Source of the DNA: Vermamoeba vermiformis
Lineage: Eukaryota > Tubulinea > Echinamoebida
Direction of reading: 5' to 3'
Assembly (NCBI GenBank): GCA_045837725.1
Contig: JBEWZL010000076.1
Span: 1-64,000, forward strand
DNA length: 64,000 nucleotides
Below are positions 33,110 to 43,532 of the stretch, in pieces (position 1 is the first letter of the stretch; each line of letters opens with the position of its first letter). Under the pieces are notes generated by a model. The model had not been told where the DNA came from and did not search any database. It saw only the letters and a list, made by a program, of their open reading frames with translations. A program made the position numbers and the translations under genes.

Positions 33110-34692
33110 ATGGCTATTTTCATTATTTCGCTAGTACTCTCTAGCTTGGCTTTATTCTCCCTGTGGATCGTCAAAAACTCTCGATCGGTTGCTAGGGATC
33201 AAACAACAGGTCTCAAAACACCACCCCTTGCCAAGTCCAAGTTCTTCTTCGGACACTTTGCTGAATTTTTGAATAAAGAATGGAGACCTCTGCTCGCTAA
33301 ATGGTTCAACATGGAGGATCAAGTCATTGCCCTGCACGTCTTCGGTTCTCGCCAACTCTACCTTTGCAACAAGCCTGAGAGCTCTCAAACATTATTGGAT
33401 ATGACTGACGAAAAGGCAGACTTTCCTAATGGTCTCTTTGGCAACCTCACCGTCTTGCCCGCTGAACTCGGGTTAGATCCGCGCGTGTTCATGACCATCT
33501 CCAACACTATCATTAAGGGCCGCTTCTACACTTCTCACTTGAACATCTTCGCGCGTGAGTTCATCAACATGTCTTCGTCTATTCGTGGCATGCACTACAA
33601 GCTGGACTTCACTGCGTGGTTGATGGACTACATCCGCACCACTGCAGTCACAATCTTCTTGGGCGACAAGGTGCGTGCTCATATGGACGAAATCTTGCCC
33701 ATGTTTGAGGACCTCTTGGGTAGTGTCTCGTTCTCTGCTATTGGTAAGTGAAAAGTTCATTGTGCGCTGAAAGCTAACCATTTTATCGCAGCTATTCGCA
33801 AGTTCTACAAGCGATTCCTCGTCAAGGCTGGAATTCCCATCGACACCACTCCTCGTGTGCAAGAGGCGCGCAAGAAGCTGCACACTATTGTCTTGAATGC
33901 CATTCACAAGCGTGTTGAAGAACGCGAGACTAAGACTGGACCCGAGTTCGATCCGTTGGATGTGGCCATTGACTTGTCACCCAAAGATCTCAGCTGGGCT
34001 GCTTATGGTGCTTTGCAAACTGTTGCCGCTACGATCAACATGGGCCCCTCTTCAGTGAACACTTTGCACGAAATCTTGAAGCGCGAAGATCTATTGTAAG
34101 TCATGTTAGATCCACTTTCGACACTACGAGCAATTTACTTACGGCGATATTTAGTGCTCGCATTATGGAAGAGCAGCGTCGTGTTGTTAAGGATGACAGT
34201 TTGGTGTTGACCCAGGAGAAGGTCTGTGAGATGAAACTGCTCGAGTCGTGCATGAAAGAGGTGTTGCGCATGCACTCGGCGTGTGTTGGCACTCCTCGCA
34301 TTGCCCGAGAAGACTTGAACATCGAAGGATACCTCGTGCCCAAGGGCTCACAAGTCGCCCCCGTGCTGACAGCAGTGCACATGAACGACAGGTACTACGA
34401 CAATCCTGCCGAGTTCAATCCCGATCGCTTCTTGGACAGCAAAGCACACAATTTCCTCGGCTACGGCGGTGGTCAACATCCTTGCAGTGCGAAGAACTGG
34501 TCGCTCGTCATGGTCCGCGCCGGACTCAGCTACATTCTGCGCTCTATTCACAGCTACGAGTTCTTGCACGCCGAGACTAAGATGCGCATCTTGGGGTTCA
34601 ACCGCGTCTACTCGAGCAACATCCGCGGCATCATTGAGCCCATCACGCCTTCACGCGCGATTGTTTCTCCTGTCGCTGAACTCACAGCCTAA
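33110..34692 (+). CDS. Cytochrome P450, membrane-anchored, CYP51/CYP7/CYP8-like group
   Basis: Exons 33110-33743, 33792-34095 and 34155-34692 give 491 residues, normal for a microsomal P450. Residues 1-20 form a hydrophobic anchor (MAIFIISLVLSSLALFSLWI), placing the enzyme on the ER. The K-helix ExxR motif is present as Glu348-Arg351 (KEVLR), and the haem-binding loop is FLGYGGGQHPCSAKNWS with the ligand Cys423. The usual Arg two residues before the Cys is His421 and the usual Gly two after it is Ala425. The I-helix site that normally reads (A/G)Gx(D/E)T(T/S) has no clear match (AAYGALQTVAATINMG), as in CYP7/CYP8 and other P450s that do not need the standard proton relay. The general look is that of sterol or lipid P450s. 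Substrate unknown; a sterol link to the methyltransferase 20 kb away is only a thought. The gene's codons are unusually GC-rich. Confidence 0.88.
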
Positions 34693-34777
34693 AAAGCTTC
34701 ATTGTGAGTTCTACTTAACTATTCTTATTGTATAATTTCTTTGTAAATAAATTGCGGATTATTTTTCTTACTTACGC

Positions 34778-35412
34778 TTAGTATTTGTTTCTTCGCGTGC
34801 TCTTACGTAATGGGGTGTTATTGTTGCTAGTAGGTGGCGTATTGTCAAGGTTATTCTCGCACTGTGGATCCTCTGAATAATCACGATCGTTTATGTTTGG
34901 ATCTGATGATATGTCGTCGTCCTCATCTTCGCTGGACGAATATAGCGCCCTCATTTTCTCTTCGGCTATCTTGCGTTGCATTTTGAGGTTATTGGTTTCA
35001 ATTTGCAATCGCTCCAGGGATCTAATAAGATCTGAGTCGTTTTGATTTTGCCCTTGTATGAGTTTTTCTGATAAGAAAAAATCAAAATCATTATTAGCAC
35101 AATTTAATCAAATATAATCTTACCTTGCGATAATAAAATGTCAATGAGACCGAAGACCGTTTTTAATTGCGGATTTGGTTGTAGAGCTGGTGCAGTGCTT
35201 GCGCCCAATTTATCTTGCTCTACAACGACTTCCTTAATTTTAGTTCTACAAATAGGGCACGTTCGCTTCCTACTCTTCAACCAGCCTTTGACACATTCAA
35301 AACAAAAGACATGGCCGCAGTTCTGCAGCACTACAGGGTCTTTAATTAATTCTCTTTCGCATAAGAATGCACAAGTAAGCTCTTGTCTCAGAGATTGATA
35401 TATGGTGTCCAT
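34778..35412 (-). CDS. Small RING-finger protein, probable E3 ubiquitin ligase
   Basis: Two exons, 35124-35412 and 34778-35067, give 192 residues. The RING lies near the N-terminus (about 10-60): CAFLCERELIKDPVVLQNCG, then CGHVFCFEC and CPIC, followed by RTKIKEV. The first metal pair is spaced C-x3-C instead of C-x2-C, slightly atypical. The second half is a likely coiled coil (LERLQIETNNLKMQRKIAEE) and an acidic S/E/D/N-rich tail ending in basic RKSTRRNKY. RING proteins of this type pass ubiquitin from an E2 to a target; target unknown. It is convergent with the P450 gene and diverges from the kinase gene, with about 110 bp between the starts. Confidence 0.85.
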
Positions 35413-35522
35413 GATAAAGCTAGCAAAAATCAAAGGAAATTATTCCAACGTTAAATTTCAACAGCTCCACCAAAAGACAAACTTATTTCAACTTTTAGCA
35501 TTCGCAGCTATTAATTTCAGCT

Positions 35523-38258
35523 AGTAAGTAATTAATAAAATGTAAGGAGCGTCGAGTAACGATTTAAAACAGTGGATGCGAAACAGTTTGAACTTTTGGA
35601 GAAGATTGGTGATGGAGCATTTAGCCGTGTATATAAAGCGTACGCACAATAATTATTAATATAATTATAAAAATATTGCATTTGAATTTGCGCTAGATTT
35701 TTTTGAAATTAAATTACGTGCCTCGAAATCTGGGACAAATGGGAATTAAATCAAATAATCCAATAATTAGCAAATTAACAGTATTATTAGAATAATAATA
35801 TATTGTTGTTTTATCAATACCCATTATTAACACTCCGAGTTAATTTTGCAAAAATTTCGTATACTAATACTCCTATAATTAGCAAACAAAAGGATACGGG
35901 GCAATTATGGGCTATTAAAATTATAGATCTTGAAGGCAATCCGAACTCGATAGATCCGATCCAGCAAGAAATCAACACTTTATCAAAATTTGACAGTCCT
36001 CTGTTTACAAAATACAAGTAAGACTCCCCAATTAAGCATATATTTAATTTAAATACTAATGCATATGATAAAGGGGTTCGTTACTAAACGGCACTCAATT
36101 ATGGATCGTGATCGAATACATGTCTGGCGGATCTGTTCTAGACTTGGTACGAACTCTTCATGTCGATTTATAGCGCTTATCTTACTTATATAACCTTTAC
36201 GTCTATTTTAGCTCCAATCAGGTCCGCTCGATGAAGGGCTCATTGCTTATTTTTTGCGCGAAGTTTGTCGAGCTTTGGAATCGTTGCACGGCAGTCAAGT
36301 GCTGCACCGCGACATTAAGGCAGCCAATATATTGCTATCTGAGAATGGTACGTTCATAATCATAGTGCCCAAAATATACCTAGTCCTGAGATCTAATAAT
36401 TTTTGGATGTACCTCAGGTGATGTAAAATTAGGTGATTTTGGTGTGTCAGGACAAGTCTCAGATTCCAGCAAACGATATTCATTAGTAGGCTCGCCTTAT
36501 TGGTACTCATACAGACCATTATACTACGCGTGTTGGTCCTCGTGTACTGACTTTGAAATTGACCAATAGGATGGCGCCAGAAGTTATTACGGGCAAAGAA
36601 TCGGGCTACAATGAACGAGCAGACATTTGGAGTTTGGGCATCACTGCGATTGAAATGGCCAAGGGCATGCCACCGCGCGTTGATCAACAGCCCGCTAAAG
36701 TCGTCATGACGATTGTTAATTCAGATCCGCCAAAACTTGAAGGAAATTTTTCAGTGAATTTCAAAAACTTTGTTTCGGCGTGCTTGAAAAAGGATCCTAA
36801 AGACGTAAGGACGACGTTGAAGTACTTTTCGAACATTTAAATTAACGGATGTTCATTCAGAGATCCACGGCTAAAGAGCTGTTGAATCATTTGTTCTTGA
36901 AGACTACACCGAACAAAATCACTTTCAAATCAGTGCTCGAAAGATACAGAAAATGGCGCGAGGCACATCCGTTGCAACGCGATTCATCACAAACTGAGTA
37001 CGTACATTACCCTCGCCAGATCTGTCTTACTTTATCAAATTTCGACCAAGTACTAACAACGTCTTATTAGTGTCTCCGAGAACTCAGAGAGCGAGTCCAT
37101 TGAATGGGACTTGGACACGATCAGACCTAAGACCACTGCAGGCAAAATGGCCTCGAACACGCAGACCACGGTCGAAACGAACAGCACGGGCACGATGCGC
37201 AGAACACTTGTGACACCTGTAAATACAAATACTCCGAATAGTGGAAGCGGCAACAACACACCCAATGGCTCGACATCGCCGACAGCTATTCGACCAGGGC
37301 CGGCGAAGAATTCACCCAAATTTGGTCATCGTCCGAGTGACGCGAGCAACACACCACCCGTACCGCCGCGCGAGACACCGACCATTGTCACACCTAGCAA
37401 CACTATCAAGGAAGAGTACGTGCCTAGTCCTCACTATATTACAACTGCAGGTTATTCATGCAATTTAATTCTGCAGGAAAAATGACGAGCCGGCCGAAGA
37501 AGACGACGGCAATAATTACGGCACGGTTGTCATTCGCGACCCTTCAACTACCACCAAGAAGAGCAAGACACCTTCGTAAGTGTTGCACAAGGCACTGCTA
37601 GCATATATATATAGCAGCCTCTTATTGTTTTGTTTGCAGTACTACACCGAGTGCCACGACGCCAAACAGACCGACACGAGATCCACATCGACCTTCACGA
37701 ACACCTAAGCGTAGCACAGGGTATGAAGCAGTGCATGGTGACTGACAGGGCGTTATCTCACATATTGTATTATTTAGAAGCCGTACTGAAAGTCAAGTCA
37801 CACCGCTGCACAATGTGCTCATTCCGGCCATTCAAGTACGTCCCTAAGTATTGCTTTAAAGTTGTGAATGCTAATCAGAATGATAGGACCTTGGTAGCAA
37901 TCCTTACTATGCGCAGGTGAAGGACTTATTGACCAACTTGGGCTCAGCGCTCACGCAGATCGAAAGCAAAACACCTGGATTCACGCAAGATCTGCTTGGA
38001 GCCATCACGCAACGAATTGATAAGTACGTTCCCTTAATACTGGGTGATATTAAGCCCTCGTGTAGTGATAAATGGGTCTCGTAATAACGTTGTTTGTACA
38101 GGGATCCTGGTCTCAAACAAACGCTCGGCGTGTCTGTCGGTGGTGGCAAAGAATCAGTACCTATTCCCAGCGAGTTTAGCGATGTTACCAAGATGTTGTT
38201 AACGCGGTGGAAATCAAAACTCGAGCGACAGAACGACGAGAAGTACTTTGTAGAATAA
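35523..38258 (+). CDS. Ste20-family kinase of the germinal-centre-kinase group
   Basis: Fourteen exons give 581 residues: 35523 (single coding base), 35573-35639, 35883-36017, 36074-36146, 36212-36347, 36418-36502, 36570-36804, 36861-36997, 37071-37415, 37477-37575, 37640-37720, 37778-37835, 37887-38023, 38102-38258. The initiator is split A|TG by an intron. The kinase domain is complete: glycine loop [11 protein letters not shown], catalytic Lys in [26 protein letters not shown], activation segment [39 protein letters not shown] and [13 protein letters not shown] point to the GCK-III (MST3/severin kinase) branch. The C-terminal half is a low-complexity T/P/S/N linker with PPVPPR, then a conserved-looking helical end ([18 protein letters not shown]). 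Such kinases act on cytoskeleton, polarity and cytokinesis. Confidence 0.92.
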
Positions 38259-38461
38259 CTTTTTTGTACAAACCAAGCAAATTCTATTTTTGAAGCGTTA
38301 ATGTCACCTGTATTATAACTTTATTGGGGAATTGAGTTTTGAGCGAGAATTCGCACACGCTCAGCTTGGAATGTTCTTTTTACTTTTCCGGACAATTTTG
38401 ACCGTTCTTGCACTGGTACAATATTTTGCTTTATTAACCCTTCGAACACAATAGTACCAAC

Positions 38462-39096
38462 ATGCGTGCTGCTATTATCGTCCTCTTGGTAGCCATCTTG
38501 GCTTACGCATCTGCGACCTTCACAAACTGCTCGCCTCCCAGCTCTCCTATTACCTTTACTACAACTACCCTCCGTCCTGATCCACCTAAAATTGGCCAAG
38601 ATGCTGTCGTTGTTGTGAACGGTACTGTTTGTAAGTACATTGCAGATCAAAAAAAATTGTTACTCCATCCACTTTAAAAAATTCTTATTAATAATACCTG
38701 TTGACTAATTATCACAATACTAGCTAAACCATTGACTGGCGGCACCATCTACTTCACTCTTCAATATCAGCTCAACGGCCAATGGCAAAATCTGCCTGGC
38801 TTCCAGTTCGACTTCTGCACTGTTGTGAAATGCCCCTTCCCCGCTGGTCCATTTGGTCAATCGAAGACTGTTCCTGTCCCTTCTTTTACTATTCCTGTAC
38901 GTAGTACAATATCTTTTACTCAAAGTACTAGGCGCTCGAATATTCCGTACAAAAATTTAAATTAAATAATAATAATTATACGCTTAATTGCTCTAACCTT
39001 CTTTCATAGGGCAAGTACCGAGGCAAGCTTCTTGGTGTTGACGCCAACCAAAACCCAATTGCCTGCTTCCAATTCGAATACGACTTGGAGCCATAA
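38462..39096 (+). CDS. Secreted ML-domain lipid-binding protein (NPC2-like)
   Basis: Exons 38462-38630, 38724-38896 and 39010-39096 give 142 residues. A signal peptide is obvious (MRAAIIVLLVAILAYASA). The mature part has the ML (MD-2-related lipid recognition) pattern: FTNCSPPSS, a VNGTV segment, CPFPAGP near the middle and a final GKLLGVDANQNPIACFQFEY strand. Four or more cysteines are placed for the usual disulphides. Members carry sterols or phospholipids in lysosomes or outside the cell (NPC2, fungal PG/PI transfer protein). Complete; an AATAAATTAATA lies about 20 bases after the stop. Confidence 0.85.
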
Positions 39097-39258
39097 AATG
39101 GTATTAATGAGCCTCTTAATAAATTAATATTTCGGGCAGTAATTCTATTATTTTTGAATATTAGCATTTAAATTTAAAAGCGCAGTGGTTATTTACATTT
39201 GTACAAAGTTTTGTGAGTTTAGCCTAAAGGCCGAGGAACTATCAATTTCATATCGCTC

Positions 39259-40185
39259 TTAGTTGCGTTTTATGACGGACATCAGCATCTCGCGCACTGA
39301 ACGACCTTGTGGAGCAGAAGATCCAGATCGTTTGCCCGCTATATTGGCGACCACACCTCTAGTCCATTGTATAAGCTCTGCGTTGAGTCGCTGTGCAGGC
39401 AAGAATATTGCAAGTCTCTTGGGCACAACGGCAAAGTCGGTTGGTAACTCGTTGAATGGTCTTGCTTTGAAACAAAGAATGATGAACAGCGGGAACAGCG
39501 AGGAGTAGATCGCGTAGTTGGTGAAGAACGAGAAGAAGAAGCTCGATGCAGTGAAGGGCAAGCCATAACCCAAGAAGTAAGCCCAGTGCGTCTCCACGAT
39601 CTGACAGCGGTGGATCAAGCCCTTGCCCTCCGTATTCCACTTGAAGTCGAAGCAGTAGAAGGCGTATATCCAGCAGTAGTGGATGAACGAGAGGAGAGTG
39701 CCAACCCAAGGGAAGATAGGCAAGAACATGGCTATTACGACGAATATGCCCGTCAAACTGACCGTCATGATCTGCTCCGCGATGTACTCGAAGATCCATT
39801 CCAACGAGCGTGAGGGTGCTGCTTTGCTTGCAAACTGCGTCGATAGCTCGTTAGATGAGAGCGTGTTCAATAGCAGGCATATCACGAAGCAAGGCAGCTG
39901 CCATAGGAGGTAGAACAAGACGGTAAACAAATCCAGAATCCACGGGAATGTAACGTTGTCTGTCATCTTTGCAATGTGCGGAACCATGACGTGGAAGAAT
40001 AAGACGTTGGGAAGCATGAGTAGGAATACGTTTAGCACGATGTTCATGGCAATAAATTTTTGAAGCGACGGATTTCCTATGATGGTCCGTGCTAGATCGC
40101 CCCATTTGAGGGCATCAATAACGCCAGAAATTAATTGTGACGTTACTAATTTTAAATCCACGACTAGTCCTTGCATCTTTTCCAT
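39259..40185 (-). CDS. EI24: EI24/PIG8 homologue (ER autophagy protein)
   Basis: A single uninterrupted exon of 308 residues, unusual in this intron-rich window. The EI24 core is plain: FIHYCWIYAFYCFDFKW, IHRCQIVETHWAYFLGYGLP, FFFSFFTNYAIYSSLFPLF, with five or six hydrophobic segments. EI24 (EPG-4 in worms) is an ER multi-pass protein needed for autophagosome maturation. The ATG at 40185 gives a short amphipathic leader before LVVDLKLVTSQL; nothing suggests truncation. It is convergent with the ML-domain gene, 162 bp away. Confidence 0.9.
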   Translation of the reverse strand: MEKMQGLVVDLKLVTSQLISGVIDALKWGDLARTIIGNPSLQKFIAMNIVLNVFLLMLPNVLFFHVMVPHIAKMTDNVTFPWILDLFTVLFYLLWQLPCFVICLLLNTLSSNELSTQFASKAAPSRSLEWIFEYIAEQIMTVSLTGIFVVIAMFLPIFPWVGTLLSFIHYCWIYAFYCFDFKWNTEGKGLIHRCQIVETHWAYFLGYGLPFTASSFFFSFFTNYAIYSSLFPLFIILCFKARPFNELPTDFAVVPKRLAIFLPAQRLNAELIQWTRGVVANIAGKRSGSSAPQGRSVREMLMSVIKRN

Positions 40186-40721
40186 CGTTGAATGAACTAC
40201 AGTATTATTACTAAAATTAAACGAACGTTAGCTTTGCGGATGTAGAAGCGAATTTTAAAATTCAAGGCCGTAACAATATTGATTCTGCCCTATAAATTTG
40301 GAATACAATATTATTATAATAATTTATATTAATATTCTTATGATTTAAATCATTGAAGATACTGACTTACATTACAAGATTCGTCATGGATAATACAGAT
40401 TCGAACGGCAATGATTAATGATTTTATCGATTCATAGACTACTTTAATGAAGTGGCAGTGGTATTGTAATGGCAAATTGAATTTTATGCTGACTGGCTGC
40501 GCAAATTCTTTGTTTTGCCACTCAAAAATAATTTTTGACGACCAAAACCGGGACCACAAACCTCTGTACGTCCCAAGCCAAATTTAGACCAAGAAATTTT
40601 ACTAGAACTTCGGTTTATTTCAATTTCAAATCAAGTCTCAAAGTAACAACGAAAGGTAAGCGATATATATTAAGATGTTGGATCCTTGAAAGCGCGTCCT
40701 AACCAGCTAAAGTAGGTCGAA
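40186..40721. other. Intergenic, divergent promoter region
   Basis: Lies between the EI24 gene (minus) and the next plus-strand gene. Apart from AT-rich stretches and possible initiation sites nothing is recognised. Confidence 0.4.
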
Positions 40722-41952
40722 ATGTCATCCGCCAAGTTAAAGATTAAGGAAGCTCTGAAGTCAAAGGTAGAACTACGACGGAAGACCGTTGGTCCAGAGC
40801 TCTCAATCTCAGGTCGAAAATCGAAAGACCGATCGGCGCACGTCATTGGCCAAGAGAACTTCAAGAGCGCCGGAGAATATTATGCTTTTCATGACAATAT
40901 CCTCAAGACGGTGTCCAAAAATTCCAAAAGGAAATCCTCGAAGCGCCAGAGCATTTCTCAACCTTTGAAGGTCAAATCCGAAATTGAGTCGGTTGCCGAA
41001 GCTGAAATAGTGCCCATAAAGGAGGAAACCGCCGCGCCTTCATCTCCTTGTGATCTCAAGCCAGCCATTGCCGCTCCTGAAGCTCCAGTCCCTCTTCAAG
41101 ACGTTGATCCGCAGCTGGAGATCAAGCCAGTAGACGAGTCTTCTGACCACGACGACTTCATTCCTATATCTCCTTCTATACTATCTATCGACGAGCATTT
41201 GTCACAGCTCATTGCCATTCAAACTTGCTTAGCTGCATTAGTCCGAAGACGACGCTCGATAAAGAGAAGCAAAGCCGCTCAACTCGCCGCCATCGCAAGA
41301 AAGAAAAAGAACAACGACAAAGCGTTGCGCGAAAAGGAGAAGGAGAAGGAGAAGTCGCCTGCCGTCCCAGCTGCTAAGTCGATCGAAATCCAAGAAACGA
41401 AGCCATCTGTTCATCAGTCGACGGATCCTAGCATTATAATGTCAATCAACTACGAAGAGCACATTAATGCTACTGACTTCAACGAAGACGATTTTGAATT
41501 TCCAACAGGTAAGAACAAAAATAGATCTCCGGTTAAAAGTACTTGCCAAACTGACCATTTCTGCAGAGGACGACTTCATGGCCTACAATGGTTCGCCCAA
41601 CGATCCCATGCCATTTTCAGACGCAGTGGACTTTACATCGTCTTCGGCTGCTGGTGACCAAATAAGGCAAATTTCAGATCCTAACCGGGAGATACTGGCG
41701 CAAGACGAGTTTTCCTGCGCTCCTTCCTTCTCATGCATCCAAAAGACAGACACCGTCCTGGATGAACTATCACTGGATGCTATTCTTGCGATCAAGCCGG
41801 ATGAGGAATGGAAAACGTTCAACGATGGGGACGCGTTTGAGGCTATGAACTCGACGGTAATGGACATGCATGGCGACGCCAATATGGAGGACGTTGACGG
41901 CTGGCTCAACTTGACGACCAACGAAGTTTTGCCGGAAGAACTGGTCGACTAA
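40722..41952 (+). CDS. Unrecognised acidic protein with a basic middle
   Basis: Exons 40722-41508 and 41567-41952 give 390 residues. The N-terminal 60 residues are basic and may fold (SGRKSKDRSAHVIGQENFKS). A P/E/A-rich linker follows, then a helical segment LSQLIAIQTCLAALVRRRRS running into a lysine-rich coiled stretch (ARKKKNNDKALREKEKEKEK). The second half is acidic with many D, E, S and T and ends WLNLTTNEVLPEELVD. Basic clusters suggest a nuclear protein. I do not recognise a family. Splice phase and codon use support a real gene. Confidence 0.75.
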
Positions 41953-42066
41953 TTAATTTTTGTTCTTTAAAGAAGTCGCGACTGTATTGTAATTAGCCGT
42001 TATAAAGATGTATAATATTTATTTTCGAAAGTTTGTATGGTATTAATACGTACCAGTACTTACTAT

Positions 42067-43346
42067 TTACAATTCGGTTTTCTGATCTTGCTTCTTGCTC
42101 ATTTCTTTCATGAGCCTCTGCTGCAGCGCCTCTTTTTGTTCGAAATGTTGCGTAAAATTGAACGGCTCAGACTTGACCACAATGCGCGTCATAGCAAGCT
42201 TTGATTCGAAGTAGTGTACTCCTTGCATGATCTGCGTTAATTCTCTGACCACAGGCAGATCTGTATTGAAGTTCTTTTCGCTCGAAGAGAATGTACTACC
42301 ATCCCACGTAAGCTCAGTTCGCGAAGGCAACGCAAATTTGCCCGTCTTGACGTTCCAATCATTTGACAATAAAGCAACTTGAACCACATCGCCGTCTTTC
42401 AATGTAATTGTTCCTATGAAGCTAATTAGGACAATTGCTCGAGCAAATGTTGTTTCAATAGCTTACCTTTACCAACATATCGACCTTCATCGAAGGTGCC
42501 TTCAACAGTGTCTAATTTCTTCTCGTTCACTCCCGTCAAATAAATCGCTCCACGGCCATGCATGAATCCGTCCTACAATTCTCAAAGCATTAGCTTTATT
42601 GTCCTATAGGGTCCTAATAACGATATAGACTTACCTTGAAGAATCCAACAAAAGTGGTTGCGTTCGAGAGTGCGGGGTAGTCGGTGAAAGTGCGCGGTTG
42701 TCGCAAGCTGAACTTGACTTGGCCTGCGCCCATCAATGTGTTGTCTTCCCACTCACCTACAAGACGATATTAACTACATTGTGCACCTCGTAAGAGATAC
42801 TAACCTGAGTATACAATGCCGTCGCTAAGTCGGTACTCGCCTTGTCCGTGACGCATGTCATTTTTCCATTCTCCGTCATAGCTATGGCCAGTTGCACTCA
42901 CGAACACGCCACGACCTTCATTGACAGGATATTGTTAGGAAAACAATGCATTTGACGTGGCAGTTGATTCTTACCGTGACGTTTGCCCTCGTGCCAATCA
43001 CCCTCGTATGTAGTATTAAATTTGACCAGCATATCATTTGTGAGTTTAAATTTGAGTGCCCATGTCCACATGCACGCACCTTTGCCTTCATGCACACGGC
43101 CAAGAGTCCCAGATTCGTCAATACAATCAACTTGATTGACGATGCTGCACAGAAAAATCGGTGAGTTCCGTATCGCTACAGTTCGATTGGAATACTGTAA
43201 TTTATAACCACGATTACAATTTTTAGAATTTTTGGTTGTTAACGCGGGTAGATCTGATCATCTTACCTGAACAGCACCAAACTTAAAGCTGCGGCAGCCA
43301 CAAGCACGAATAGGTTTAACTTGAGAATCGTTCGCCAAGGTACCAT
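42067..43346 (-). CDS. MORN-repeat protein with N-terminal membrane anchor
   Basis: Exons 43267-43346, 42975-43144, 42805-42915, 42635-42756, 42467-42572 and 42067-42413 give 311 residues. The first 27 residues are a signal anchor (LNLFVLVAAAALSLVLF). Then come about five MORN repeats, the clearest being YEGDWHEGKRHG, YDGEWKNDMRHGQGEYRLSD and FFKDGFMHGRGAIYLTG. The first repeat carries a 14-residue insertion. The C-terminal third (about 200-311) is not MORN and ends in a charged helix (KEALQQRLMKEMSKK). MORN repeats bind lipids or form membrane-associated scaffolds, so a membrane-tethered adaptor is likely. The start is chosen at the ATG that opens the hydrophobic exon. It diverges from the PP4R3 gene with 186 bp between starts. 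Confidence 0.85.
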
Positions 43347-43532
43347 TATGTAAATTGGGCTTGTGTGCTTTTGATTTTGAAGGCCAAAAATAAAACTTGG
43401 CTAAGCAAAATACGAAGAAAAAAAAGCGCGGGATTATTCTCTTCGTGCCTGGCGATAACCACCACGAACCAATCCACTGACACTATCATGTATAATAGCT
43501 TTTAATAATATATATTTAAAATAACTGCAAGA

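Noticed and set aside
33473-33907. 144-codon minus-strand ORF
   Set aside because: Lies opposite the P450 exons, crosses an intron and has no family resemblance.
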